Below are positions 16,826 to 26,037 of a stretch of DNA of 64,000 nucleotides, piece after piece; position 1 is the first letter of the stretch, and every line of letters starts with the position of its first letter. Made by a program: the position numbers and the translations under genes. The stretch spans positions 1,177,001 through 1,241,000 of the forward strand of contig NZ_AP024619.1 in assembly GCF_019668485.1 (NCBI RefSeq), written 5' to 3'. Under the pieces are notes generated by a model. That model was not told the origin of the DNA. It was given only the letters and a program-made list of their open reading frames with translations, and did not search any database. This stretch comes from Gelria sp. Kuro-4 (GTDB lineage Bacteria > Bacillota > DTU030 > DUMP01).

Positions 16826-19800
16826 ATGGTGCCGGGGTACCAGATAGAGGATAAGGTTTTTCAGACGCCGCATACAGCTGCCTTTCGGGCACTGGTGTCG
16901 GGCAGCGGGCGGCGGGTGCTCATTAAACTGCCGTGCAGCGGCAGTGATTTCGAGCAGGCCAAGGCACAGATCCGGCGCGAACTGGCCCTCTGTGCCCGGC
17001 TGGCCTTTCCTGGTAAACTGGCCTTCAAGGCCGTCGAGCTGGCCGACGGGACCCCGCTCTTGGAGGCTGAACTGGAGCACCGCGTCTTCCTGCGGGAGCG
17101 TCTTAACCGGGGGTTGCTCTCCCTGGAGGACGCTCTCCTTTTGGCTGTTCAGCTGGCGGAGAACCTGTTCCAGCTGCACCGGCAAAACGTGATCCTGGGC
17201 CGGCTCGGCCCTGATGTGCTGCTTTTCGACGAGCGAGACAAGGCGCTCTACTTTGCGGATCTGAGCTGCGCCGGCCGGACGGGGACGCCGGACGGCGGGC
17301 AAGACGCTTTAGGTATCGCCACTGGTTTGGAGCCTTTGGCCTACCTGGCGCCGGAGCAGACGGGGCGCTTCAGCCGCTCGGTGGACGCACGGGCCGACGT
17401 GTACGCGGCCGGCGTGCTCTGCTACGAGATGCTCACAGGTAGGCTTCCCGTTCCAGACCACAATCCCCTGGAGTGGTTTCATGCCGTGGCGACCCGGGAG
17501 ATCCCGTCGCCCTCCCAGCTGAACCCCCGGGTGCCGGAAACCGTGGCGCGCATAGTGCTGCGCTGCCTGACGCCGGACCCGGAGTCCCGCTACCAGAGTG
17601 CGTACGGCCTAAAAAAAGATCTGGAGCGCTGTCTGGCCGAGTGGCGGCGGCACGGAAGGGTTTCCTCTTTTCCGCTGGCCTGCCACGACGTCACCAGTGT
17701 GTTCCGTGTCACCGAGGGATTTTACGGCCGGGATGAGGAGCTGAAGTTTTTATGGACGGCGCTGGAGCGGGCGGCGGCTGGTGGTACCGAGGTTGTTCTT
17801 GTGGCCGGCGAGGCGGGCGTGGGCAAGAGCCGGCTGCTCCAGGAATTCCGCCGACGGGCCCGCGGGCGGGCCACCTTTGGCGACGGCAAGTTTCCACCGC
17901 TGCCTACCGAGGCCCAGTATCGCCCGGTGGCCCAGGCGTTTGAGCACGTTTTGTCCTGGATCCTGAGCCAAGGTAAAGAAGAGGCGGCAGCCTGGAAAGA
18001 GAGGCTGCTGAAACGGCTGGGGGTCAATCTTTCTCTGGTGGCGGAAATAGTGCCGGGGATTGAACAACTCACCGGCGAGCTGCCTGAGGCCCAGGTGGGG
18101 TCCTCCTTGGAAGCGGAAGAGCGCCTGCACCACGCGCTGTCCCAGTTGATGCAGCTCTCGGCCGTGAAGGACAGGCCCTTGGTGCTCATCCTGGACGACC
18201 TGCAGTGGGCCGACCCAGGGTCTTTGCGGCTGCTGGAGGCGGTTCTTGCCGAGGGCGGCCTGAGGCATGTCCTCGTACTCGGCGCGTACCGGGAGGCGGA
18301 AGTGCCCAAGGAGCATATTGTGCGGCAGACCGCGGCCAACCTCCAGGGGCTGGGGGTGAAGGTGCGGCAGCTGGCCCTCGGTCCGGTGCAGCAGGACCAG
18401 GTGGAGCAGATAGTGGCTGCTACTCTGTGCTGCAGCCGGGAAGAGGCCAAACCGCTGGCCCGGTTTCTGCAGGCGCAAACGGGCGGCAATCCCCTGTTCA
18501 TTAAGGAAGTCCTGCATACCATGTTCAGACAAGGGTTAATAGTGTATAAACCGGAGAGCGGCGGCTGGCAGTGGGATCTGCACGGGGAGAAAGACACCTT
18601 GTTCGGCGGCGATGTTGTCGGCCTTCTGCTCCAGAGGATTGAGCTGCTGCCCGCACCGGACAAGAACGTGCTCTGCTTGGCGGCGTGTATCGGTACCCAC
18701 TTCAGTCCCGATCTCGTGGCCGAGCTGGCCGGGCAAGAGCTGCCTGGCACCGCTGTGAGCCTCAGCCGCTTGGTGGAGGAGGGCCTGCTGCAGCGTGGGC
18801 CAGAGGGCACTTTCAGCTTTGTCCACGACCGGGTGCACCAGGCGGCCTACCAGCTGGTTTCCACCTCCGCAAGGCCGGCCGTTCACTACCGATTGGCCCA
18901 TCTGCTCTTAGGTGGACGCAGCCCGGCGGAGCTGGAGGGCAAGGCCGAGCGGGCTGTTTTATTGGCCGCCGTCAATCATCTGAACCTGGGCCTAGGTATT
19001 GTGCAGCAGCGGGGCGAAGAGCTCCAGGCTGCGCGGCTGAACCTCTTGGCGGGCCGACAGGCTAAACAAACGGCCGCCTTTCCGGCTGCACGGGAGTACT
19101 TCCGGACGGCCCTGGACATCCTCCCGGACAAGGCCTGGGAGGAGCACCACACCCTTGCTTTCCAGCTGAACCTGGAGTACCTGGAGTGCCTCTACCTGTG
19201 CGGCGACTTTGCAGCCGGCGATGCCTTCTACCAGCAGCTGGAAGCTCGAGTTGAACCCAAGCTCGAACGGACCAAGCTGTACCTGATCAAGATTCTTTTT
19301 GCCACCAAGAAGGGCTTTAACCGGGAGGCCATCCAAGTGGGGATAAAGGGACTGCGGGAACTGGGCTGCTTGCTCCCGGAAAAGCCGTCTCTCCCGTACA
19401 TGGTGCGAGAGTTGATAAAAGTGGAGGTACTGCTCCGCCGGGGCGGTGTCAAACGCTTAACCGCCGTAGCTCCTGCAGTCGACCCCGAAAAGCAGGCGGC
19501 TTGTGACCTCTTGATCGCCATGGGCCCCTGCGTCTACAACTTGGACGACGATCTGCTGCTCGCCCTATCCCTGAAGATTTGCGAGCTCTCCCTGCGTTAC
19601 GGCGGGTTTCCCAATTCCGCTAATGCGTATGTAACTCTGGCCATGGTCTACATTGTGCGGCTGAAAAACTTCAACTGGGGGAGGGCTCTCGGCCGCGCAG
19701 CGCTGTACCTGGCGGAACAGTACAGCAGCGAAGCGGAAAAATCCCTGGTAAACTTCCTCTATGGCGCCTTCTGTCTCCCCTGGCTGGAACATATCCGTGA

Positions 19801-21958
19801 GGCGGAGCCCTACCTGGCACGTGCCAAGGAATGCGGCCTGACCGCCTGCGACCTGACCGTCGCGGGTTATGCCATGACCTTTCAGGTGATCAACGCTCAC
19901 TTTCAGAGCGTTCCGCTGGCGGAGCTGGCCCGACAGATAGAAGAAAACCTGGCCTTCGCACCGCGGATCCGGGATCCTTACTACCGGCACACCCTGACCG
20001 TTTACCGGCAGTTCGTGCGCAGCCTGCAGGGGCTGACAAAGCAGCCGGACAGCTTCAGCGACGAGACCCTCGAGGAGGAGGATTTCCTTGGCACCTTCCA
20101 AGGTCTCAAGGTAAGGGAGCGGGACAAGTTCGATTACTACCTGTTGAAAGGGCAGCTCTGCTATCTTCTTGAGGAGTACGACCAGGCGCGGCTGCTGCTG
20201 GCCCAAGCGGATCGGCTGCGGGCGCTCTACTTCGGCGAAGTCTACCTGGCCGATCTGGATTTCTATACCTGCCTGACGCTCCTGGCCTGTTATGAGCGCC
20301 TCGGCGGAAAAGAAAGGGCTTCCGCCCGGCGCCGGGTGGCCCAAGGTTATCGCCGGCTCCGGGATTGGGCCCGGCGCTGCCCGGCGAATTTTGCGCACAA
20401 GCAGCTCTTGGTGGCGGCCGAACTCGCCCGGGTGCGACACAGGTGGCCGCGGGCGGCCCGGCTTTACGAAGCGGCCGCCGCCTCGGCCCGGCAATACGGT
20501 TATGTCCACGCGGCGGCCGTGGCCTGCGAGTGCGCGGCCCGCTTCCATTTGGCCGGCGGCCTGCCCACGGCGGCCGGGAAATACTTGGAGGAGGCTCGAG
20601 AAGGGTACCGGCAGTGGGGAGCGGTAACCAAGGTGGGGCGGCTTGATCGACAGCACCCTTGGCTGCCGAAGACGCTGGGGCCGCAGCACAATACCGAAAT
20701 ACTCGCCGCGGGTGCAGAGGCTAAGGCCCCCGACCTGACGCGGGCCATAGACATCGACGCCCTGCTGCGCAGCACCCGGATTCTGTCCCAAGAGATCAGG
20801 CTGGAAAAGCTCCTGCAGCAAATGATGTATCTCTTGGCGCAAGACGCAGGGGCGGAAAGCGCTGTTCTCTTGCTGGAAGAAAGCGGCGAGCTCTATGTGG
20901 AGGCCGTGTTCAAGAGCCACGGCGGCGAGCGCAGGATTGAAGTACTGCAGTCTCTGCCCGTGGACGCGGCGCCGTTCTTACCGCGCAAAGTAGTCTGTTT
21001 TGTGGCCGGGACGCGGCAAATGGTCGTGCTCGACAAGGCGGCAGAGGAGGAAATGTTTTACGACGACGCCTACATTGCCGAGCAGCGGCCGGCTTCACTC
21101 CTTTGCCTGCCCATTGTGCACCAGAACCAGCTTGTCGGTGTCCTGTACCTGGAAAACCGACGCACCGCCGGCTGTTTTCATCCTGCCCGGGCGGAAGTGC
21201 TGAAACTGCTCTCCGGCCAGATCGCCATTTCCATCGAAAACGCCCGACTTTACCGGCGCCTGGAGGAGCTGAACGCCACCCTGGAGGAAAAGGTGAAGGA
21301 AAGGACGGACGAACTGGCGCAGGTGCACCGGGAGACGGTGAACGCCCTGGTGGAGCAGTCCAGGTTGGAGGAGCGCAACCGTATCGCCCGGGAGATTCAC
21401 GACACCCTCGGGCACACGTTGACGGGTGTGCTGCTGCAGATAGAAGCCGGCAAGAGACTGCTGGTTCGGGACAGCCGGCGGGCACAGGAAAAAATGCAGG
21501 CGGCTTTAGAGCAAGTGCGCCGGGGTTTAGACGAAGTGCGCCGCTCGGTCCACCTGCTGCACGAGGACGACTCGGAGGATGATACCGCGCGTTTAGCGGG
21601 TCTCCTGCAGGCGATTATGCAGAGCACGGGCGTATCGATAAAGTATCGGTTTTCCCCCGGCATCAAACTGAGCCCGACCCAGCGGCACGTAATTTACCGT
21701 GCTCTGCAGGAGGGTATAACCAACGGCATTCGGCACGGCCGCAGCCGTTCCTTTGATTTCCAGCTGACCGTCGAGGGCGAACAGCTCCGGTTTGTGCTGA
21801 AGGATTATGGTCGGGGGGCGGAAAAGGTTAAGTTCGGCTTCGGCTTGAACTCCATGCGCGAAAGAGCGGAGGAGCTTGCGGGGACGCTGCAAGTTGATAC
21901 ACGGCCCGGGGAAGGCTTGAGCATTACCCTCACCCTTCCTTTGTCCCACAGCGCCTGA
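16826..21958 (+). CDS. Giant kinase-like / AAA ATPase / GAF / histidine kinase signalling protein
   Basis: 1710 residues. Residues ~1-270: protein-kinase-like fold with 'VLIKLP', 'YLAPEQTGRFSR' and 'ADVYAAGVLCYEMLTG'; the catalytic loop reads 'LHRQNVILGRLGPDVLLF', lacking the usual HxD/KxxN residues, so a pseudokinase is suspected. Residues ~290-600: ATPase with Walker A 'GEAGVGKSR' and Walker B 'LVLILDDLQWAD'. Residues ~700-1290: helical TPR-like region. Residues ~1305-1470: GAF domain. Then a coiled coil, a HisKA_3 domain with phospho-acceptor His about residue 1525 ('IAREIHDTLGHTL') and an HATPase domain ('GFGLNSMRERAEEL'). No membrane segments. It likely signals to the NarL regulator encoded just upstream. 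ATG 16826 follows GGGAGG. Confidence 0.9.
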   Translation: MVPGYQIEDKVFQTPHTAAFRALVSGSGRRVLIKLPCSGSDFEQAKAQIRRELALCARLAFPGKLAFKAVELADGTPLLEAELEHRVFLRERLNRGLLSLEDALLLAVQLAENLFQLHRQNVILGRLGPDVLLFDERDKALYFADLSCAGRTGTPDGGQDALGIATGLEPLAYLAPEQTGRFSRSVDARADVYAAGVLCYEMLTGRLPVPDHNPLEWFHAVATREIPSPSQLNPRVPETVARIVLRCLTPDPESRYQSAYGLKKDLERCLAEWRRHGRVSSFPLACHDVTSVFRVTEGFYGRDEELKFLWTALERAAAGGTEVVLVAGEAGVGKSRLLQEFRRRARGRATFGDGKFPPLPTEAQYRPVAQAFEHVLSWILSQGKEEAAAWKERLLKRLGVNLSLVAEIVPGIEQLTGELPEAQVGSSLEAEERLHHALSQLMQLSAVKDRPLVLILDDLQWADPGSLRLLEAVLAEGGLRHVLVLGAYREAEVPKEHIVRQTAANLQGLGVKVRQLALGPVQQDQVEQIVAATLCCSREEAKPLARFLQAQTGGNPLFIKEVLHTMFRQGLIVYKPESGGWQWDLHGEKDTLFGGDVVGLLLQRIELLPAPDKNVLCLAACIGTHFSPDLVAELAGQELPGTAVSLSRLVEEGLLQRGPEGTFSFVHDRVHQAAYQLVSTSARPAVHYRLAHLLLGGRSPAELEGKAERAVLLAAVNHLNLGLGIVQQRGEELQAARLNLLAGRQAKQTAAFPAAREYFRTALDILPDKAWEEHHTLAFQLNLEYLECLYLCGDFAAGDAFYQQLEARVEPKLERTKLYLIKILFATKKGFNREAIQVGIKGLRELGCLLPEKPSLPYMVRELIKVEVLLRRGGVKRLTAVAPAVDPEKQAACDLLIAMGPCVYNLDDDLLLALSLKICELSLRYGGFPNSANAYVTLAMVYIVRLKNFNWGRALGRAALYLAEQYSSEAEKSLVNFLYGAFCLPWLEHIREAEPYLARAKECGLTACDLTVAGYAMTFQVINAHFQSVPLAELARQIEENLAFAPRIRDPYYRHTLTVYRQFVRSLQGLTKQPDSFSDETLEEEDFLGTFQGLKVRERDKFDYYLLKGQLCYLLEEYDQARLLLAQADRLRALYFGEVYLADLDFYTCLTLLACYERLGGKERASARRRVAQGYRRLRDWARRCPANFAHKQLLVAAELARVRHRWPRAARLYEAAAASARQYGYVHAAAVACECAARFHLAGGLPTAAGKYLEEAREGYRQWGAVTKVGRLDRQHPWLPKTLGPQHNTEILAAGAEAKAPDLTRAIDIDALLRSTRILSQEIRLEKLLQQMMYLLAQDAGAESAVLLLEESGELYVEAVFKSHGGERRIEVLQSLPVDAAPFLPRKVVCFVAGTRQMVVLDKAAEEEMFYDDAYIAEQRPASLLCLPIVHQNQLVGVLYLENRRTAGCFHPARAEVLKLLSGQIAISIENARLYRRLEELNATLEEKVKERTDELAQVHRETVNALVEQSRLEERNRIAREIHDTLGHTLTGVLLQIEAGKRLLVRDSRRAQEKMQAALEQVRRGLDEVRRSVHLLHEDDSEDDTARLAGLLQAIMQSTGVSIKYRFSPGIKLSPTQRHVIYRALQEGITNGIRHGRSRSFDFQLTVEGEQLRFVLKDYGRGAEKVKFGFGLNSMRERAEELAGTLQVDTRPGEGLSITLTLPLSHSA

Positions 21959-21974
21959 GGACGAGATGATTACC

Positions 21975-22020
21975 AAGTCATGTGACCGAAGTAACTGGTC
22001 ATATGACTTTATTTTTATTA
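21975..22020 (+). terminator. Rho-independent terminator of the kinase gene
   Basis: AAGTCATGTGACC and GGTCATATGACTT pair (one G-U) around GAAGTAACT and are followed by a T-rich tail. Confidence 0.85.
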
Positions 22021-22394
22021 TGCTGGTGACGTAGTGAGACGAGAAGATCACCCCCGTTGCCGCACGCTTGGACGGTTAGGCACCAAACTGCAGAACTACG
22101 GTATCCAAAGAGGGCCTCAGTGAAGGACAAACCCAGCTTTTATTTCCGACCGATCGGCAGAAAAAGAGCCGTCTAAACCTGCTAATTAGCACCACTATTG
22201 TGATAACACGGCAAATACTCGATACAGAGGCTAGGATCCGCCGCCTGAATGCGGGCGTTTGTGGCAGCGGGGAGCCAGTGGCGCAACCGGCTGCTGGACA
22301 AGCAGCTTTTGATTTTTCACGTCAAGGAGGCGAGACACATACCGGCGGTTGAGGAGAACCATCATGCTGCGGAAGAATCTTGGCTGGAGCGGGG
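22021..22394. other. Leader region before the actin-like gene
   Basis: About 370 bases separate the kinase terminator from the actin-like gene. Apart from the doubtful small frame at 22249 no gene is seen and no consensus promoter is obvious. Confidence 0.5.
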
Positions 22395-22398
22395 ATGA
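22249..22398 (+). CDS. Possible small ORF coupled to the actin-like gene
   Basis: A 49-codon frame from ATG 22249 ends at a TGA that overlaps the ATG of the next gene (ATGA). The peptide is helical and charged (NRLLDKQLLIFHVKEARH, HHAAEESWLERG). No strong ribosome binding site precedes it, and a hairpin (GCTGCT / AGCAGC then TTTTGATTTTT, 22290-22317) lies within it, so the stretch may instead be a leader with a weak terminator. Confidence 0.25.
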   Translation: MRAFVAAGSQWRNRLLDKQLLIFHVKEARHIPAVEENHHAAEESWLERG

Positions 22399-23447
22399 GC
22401 AAAAGTAAAACAGCGAGGAAAGAGGTGTTTGTTTCCGTGCAGTGCGTCGTGGGTTTGGACATCGGCTATGGGTTCGTAAAGGTAACGGACGGGGAGTACG
22501 GGTACGCTTTTCCCAGCGTTGTCGGCAACGGCCACACCAAGACCATATATCGGACCTCGCTTCAGGTGGAACGCATTAACGATCTAAGGGTGGTGATCGA
22601 TAACCAATTGTATTTTGTAGGTAAAGCCGCCTTGCGGCATTCCCGGTTTGCCATCCGAGACTTGTCCGACATGCGCACCCAGAACGAAGACCTCAAGGTG
22701 CTGTTCTTGAGCGCCTTGAGCTTCTTCTGCCAGGACAAACAGAACCGGTTTAAAGTGGTCACAGGTATGCCGCCGGGCCGCATGTACCTGGCGGACGACC
22801 TGATAAACAGGTTCGCGCGCGAGTATACGGTTTCGCTTTACCGTAACCGGGCTTATCAAGAGACGACGATCCGTGTTGACGACCTGGATGTTGTGCCCCA
22901 ACCGGTGGGAACTTACTGGGCTCAGACCTTAGACCTGCAGGGCCGGGAGAAGCGTACCTTTGAGGGTCGGGTGGGGATTATTGACATCGGATTCCGGACC
23001 ACGGATTTGGCCGCCATCGAGGACGGGGAGTTTATTCCGAGCAACAGCTATACCATTCCGGTCGGCATATCCGCCACCTACACTGACATCGGTGAGCAAA
23101 TCATAAGTAATTACGGGTTGGACCGCGAGAGCTTCGCCCTGGACGAAAGCGTGATCAAGGGAATGATTACTGTATCCGGGCGGCCGATAGACATTACCGC
23201 TATCCGTAACGAAGCGTTTCAGCAACTGGCAAACAAACTGCTCATTGAAGTCACCTCTAAATGGAGGGTGCTCGACTTCGATCGCCTGCTGCTGAGCGGT
23301 GGGGGTGGTCAGGCTCTGAGCACCTACCTACTAAGCCATCTGCCGCAGGCCGAATTGGTGCCTAACCCCTCCACGGCCAACAGTCGCGGCTACCTATCCT
23401 GGGCCAATCGGCTATGGGGTGATTTTAATTCGGAGGGCGTCCAGTAG
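22395..23447 (+). CDS. ParM/StbA-like actin homologue
   Basis: 350 residues from ATG 22395. Actin-type nucleotide-binding motifs: phosphate 1 'VVGLDIGYGFVKVTDGE', phosphate 2 'GIIDIGFRTTDLAAIEDGEF' and adenosine motif 'LLLSGGGGQALSTYL'. 'VVTGMPPGRM' matches the ParM-like (Alp) group. Such proteins form dynamic filaments for plasmid segregation or other positioning tasks. Here the gene is chromosomal-looking, with no ParR or centromere repeats visible, and is followed by a bactofilin and an M23 peptidase, which points to cell-envelope or shape work rather than DNA partition. Confidence 0.85.
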   Translation: MSKSKTARKEVFVSVQCVVGLDIGYGFVKVTDGEYGYAFPSVVGNGHTKTIYRTSLQVERINDLRVVIDNQLYFVGKAALRHSRFAIRDLSDMRTQNEDLKVLFLSALSFFCQDKQNRFKVVTGMPPGRMYLADDLINRFAREYTVSLYRNRAYQETTIRVDDLDVVPQPVGTYWAQTLDLQGREKRTFEGRVGIIDIGFRTTDLAAIEDGEFIPSNSYTIPVGISATYTDIGEQIISNYGLDRESFALDESVIKGMITVSGRPIDITAIRNEAFQQLANKLLIEVTSKWRVLDFDRLLLSGGGGQALSTYLLSHLPQAELVPNPSTANSRGYLSWANRLWGDFNSEGVQ

Positions 23448-23506
23448 GGCAATGCCGGCTAACTTGGTACGAGGAAGCATCGACGGCAGGGAGGTGCGGG
23501 TAGGAC

Positions 23507-24019
23507 GTGCTGGGGCTTCGGACAAACAGACCGAAGATCAGGGAACCTGAAATGGTTGTGCCAGAGACGGTTGTAGAGGTTTACGGCAGAACGGAAGGGT
23601 CCATAACTGGAGCCGATAAGGTCATTGTGGCGCCCACGGGCTGCTGTAAGAGCAATGTTAAAGCAGCTTATCTTGATATTGCCGGGGAAGTGTACGGCGA
23701 TGTCGATGTTGAAGAGCTGGTAATCCGGCGGGAGGGCCGCTTGTACGGCCAAGTAAGGTACAAAAAGTTGATCTTGGCCGAGGGCGCGGTCTTTCGCCCC
23801 AATGACGGCGGGGATGGAACAGAAACCTCTTCAAGACCGGCAGAAAAAGTGGTTGGTCCGCGCTTGGTCTCTCAGGAGGCACAGGCACGGACAGTGCCTT
23901 TGAGGCGAGACACTTCCGCCGGACAGCTGTGCGCAGCATCCGAAGAGAACAAAAAAACGTACCGGGCTGAGGCTCTGGAAAAAGAACAGCAGGAACCTTG
24001 TTTCATCACCAGCTTTTAG
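23507..24019 (+). CDS. Bactofilin (polymer-forming cytoskeletal protein)
   Basis: 170 residues from GTG 23507; ATG 23551 is an alternative start. The core beta-helix (about residues 25-95) shows the stepped pattern 'VEVYGRTEGSITGADKVIV', 'NVKAAYLDIAGEVYGDVDVE' and 'EGRLYGQVRYKKLILAEGA'. The C-terminal ~70 residues are charged and low-complexity. Bactofilins polymerise without nucleotide and recruit peptidoglycan enzymes; a LytM/M23 gene directly downstream fits the widely conserved bactofilin-M23 pairing. Confidence 0.85.
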   Translation: MLGLRTNRPKIREPEMVVPETVVEVYGRTEGSITGADKVIVAPTGCCKSNVKAAYLDIAGEVYGDVDVEELVIRREGRLYGQVRYKKLILAEGAVFRPNDGGDGTETSSRPAEKVVGPRLVSQEAQARTVPLRRDTSAGQLCAASEENKKTYRAEALEKEQQEPCFITSF

Positions 24020-24140
24020 CCGACGACTGGGACGGAGCCGATTGCGCGGCCGTCCCTGCGCTCGCGGAGTATCGGCTGCGTTGCGGTTTACAGTATGGAG
24101 GTAGGGCCGACTGCATGCAGGTAGAACTTGGTTACGCTTT

Positions 24141-25019
24141 TTGTGCCGCTTTTTTCGTCCGGCCGCCGTCACCGTGTTGCTGGTCCCACACTGGGAAAAA
24201 GGTACGCGCCGTTGGCGGGTGCCTCTGAGCCTGGAGCAAATGGCCATGGTTGCCGTCGCTTGCCTGGCCGCCGTCCTGTGGCTCGGCTACGATTACGCGA
24301 ACCTTCGGAAAACCGTGCAGGAGGTTGTGCAGCTGCGGGCCGCCAATGCCCGGCAGGCCCGACAAATACGAGCGCTGTCGCAACAAGCCGCCGACCTGGA
24401 TAAGGAACTGGCAGCGGTAGCTGAGGTAGAGGCGAAACTGCGTCAGGAGACGCGTCTTTTAAGCCCCGAAGCAGGGAAGAAGCAGGAATCGCCCGGCGGG
24501 CTGCCGAATCGAACTCTCTCAGTCGAAGTCTTATCCCGGTCGCTAAAGATGCAATCAGAACGGGCAGGCGTGCTTAGACGAAGTTTAACCGGTTTAGTGG
24601 ATGATGTTGAACGGTATCAGAAGAAAATGGCGCACCGGCCGAACATGTGGCCTGTAAACGGCCGCATCACTTCTTCGTTCGGCAGCCGTCGTTCGCCCTT
24701 CGGTGGGGGATATGAGGTCCATGAAGGAATCGATATTGCGGCTCCTTACGGTTCGCCGGTGCGTGCCACGGCCGACGGGCGTGTAGTATTTGCCGGGTGG
24801 CGCAGTGGCTACGGACGGCTGGTGATTCTCGATCACGGGTACGGTTATCGAACGGCTTACGGGCATAACAGCCGGATCCAGGTTCGAGTCGGGCAGGAGG
24901 TCAAAGGAAACAGCGTCATTGCGTATGTCGGAAGTACCGGCCGGAGTACCGGCCCGCACGTTCATTACGAGGTCTGGTTCCAGGGGAAAAAGGTGAATCC
25001 TGTGCCGTACCTTCCGTGA
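24141..25019 (+). CDS. Membrane-anchored M23 (LytM) peptidase
   Basis: About 292 residues from a probable TTG at 24141, though the exact start is uncertain. One N-terminal membrane segment (AMVAVACLAAVLWLGY, about residues 34-50), then coiled coil (residues ~55-110 and ~125-160), then an M23 domain with zinc ligands 'HEGIDIAAPYGSPV' (H-x3-D) and 'HVHYEVW' (H-x-H), plus 'YRTAYGHNS'. The combination resembles the envelope endopeptidases partnered with bactofilins. It is predicted to cut peptide cross-links in the wall at sites set by the cytoskeletal genes upstream. A palindromic element follows 12 bases after the stop. Confidence 0.88.
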   Translation: MCRFFRPAAVTVLLVPHWEKGTRRWRVPLSLEQMAMVAVACLAAVLWLGYDYANLRKTVQEVVQLRAANARQARQIRALSQQAADLDKELAAVAEVEAKLRQETRLLSPEAGKKQESPGGLPNRTLSVEVLSRSLKMQSERAGVLRRSLTGLVDDVERYQKKMAHRPNMWPVNGRITSSFGSRRSPFGGGYEVHEGIDIAAPYGSPVRATADGRVVFAGWRSGYGRLVILDHGYGYRTAYGHNSRIQVRVGQEVKGNSVIAYVGSTGRSTGPHVHYEVWFQGKKVNPVPYLP

Positions 25020-25030
25020 GGTGTCGCCGC

Positions 25031-25068
25031 GTGCCGGGCACCTGGGGGTATCCCCCAGGTGCCCGGCG
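25031..25068 (+). repeat. Palindromic element, likely terminator of the M23 gene
   Basis: Arms GCCGGGCACCTGGGG and CCCCAGGTGCCCGGC pair around a short loop, followed by GTTTCTGG. It is a full-length copy. Confidence 0.8.
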
Positions 25069-25301
25069 TTTCTGGAGAGAGGGTGTGGGGTGAACAGGGG
25101 GAAGATGTAGGGAACCTTTGGACGGGGATTACGTCTTTAACCATGGGAGGCCCGAGCTGATCGTCTGGAGTTCCGGACTGGGACCAAGGTATGCCGTACA
25201 AGATGGAGACCGCCGACGAACGCCTGGATGCGCCTGCGGCGCCTGTTTCACTGTGAGCCAGTTCGAGGCCTGCACCTGTTGCCGGAAGAAAGGAGAGTGT
25301 T

Positions 25302-25838
25302 GTGGTGAGGGTAAAGCGACTGGGCTTCGGAGCCCTGCTTTTAGCATTGAGTATGGCGCTGGCTGCGTGTTCCCCGGCTGCACCGGCCGGGAGCGGCGCT
25401 CCGGCGCCGGAAGCGCCGGCGAGTAAGCCGGCGAACGAACAGGCCGCCGGGCCGACTGAGGGGCCGATTGACGTGCCGCCCGCGCCCCAGCGGCAAGAAG
25501 GGCCCAGCGCATTTGGAGTGCCGGAGCAGAGTGAGGCCGCCTTTCGCGGAGATCTTCAGCGGAGTGGGGTGTACCGTACCCATGGTCCCGGCGAGTCACC
25601 CCACCTCAAATGGAAGTTTTCCACCGGAGACGGCGTGTATTCTTCGCCGGCTGTGGCGGCCGGCACGGTCTACTTCGGCAGCCGGGACGGCTACCTTTAC
25701 GCCGTTAATACTCAAACGGGCCGGCTGGAGTGGAAGTTCCAGACCGGAGCCGGTATTGAGTCTTCGCCGGTGGTGGCGGAGGGGATAGTCTTTTGCGGGA
25801 GCGAAGATGGGCAGCTTTACGCGTTGAGTGACAAGTAA
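25302..25838 (+). CDS. Lipoprotein with two PQQ-like beta-propeller repeats
   Basis: 178 residues from GTG 25302 after AAAGGAGAG. A type II signal peptide ends in 'MALAACS', giving a lipidated Cys near residue 23. An Ala/Pro-rich linker follows, then PQQ-type blades 'LKWKFSTGDGVYSSPAVA', 'VYFGSRDGYLYAVNTQTG' and 'FCGSEDGQLYALSDK'. A full propeller needs 7-8 blades, so this is either truncated at the 3' end or forms an oligomer. A palindrome begins 38 bases later. Confidence 0.75.
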   Translation: MVRVKRLGFGALLLALSMALAACSPAAPAGSGAPAPEAPASKPANEQAAGPTEGPIDVPPAPQRQEGPSAFGVPEQSEAAFRGDLQRSGVYRTHGPGESPHLKWKFSTGDGVYSSPAVAAGTVYFGSRDGYLYAVNTQTGRLEWKFQTGAGIESSPVVAEGIVFCGSEDGQLYALSDK

Positions 25839-25875
25839 GTTCTGGTACTCTGGGACAGGCGCCCGCAAGAGCTGA

Positions 25876-25920
25876 CTAGTTCCGGGCACCTGGGAGGGCT
25901 TCCCAGGTGCCCGGAACTAG
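25876..25920 (+). repeat. Palindromic element with a perfect 20-bp stem
   Basis: The left arm CTAGTTCCGGGCACCTGGGA pairs perfectly with the right arm, around GGGCT. The core GGGCACCTGGGA is shared with the other copies while the outer CTAGTT/AACTAG differs on both sides. Confidence 0.85.
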
Positions 25921-26037
25921 CGGATACAGGCACACGCCGGAAACTCCGGCCTCGACTCTATACCAGAGCACCGCCACGCCATTACCCTTTTTCACAAAAA
26001 ACCAAACTGACTGTATTGCACGAGGGGGAGTGTAGCG

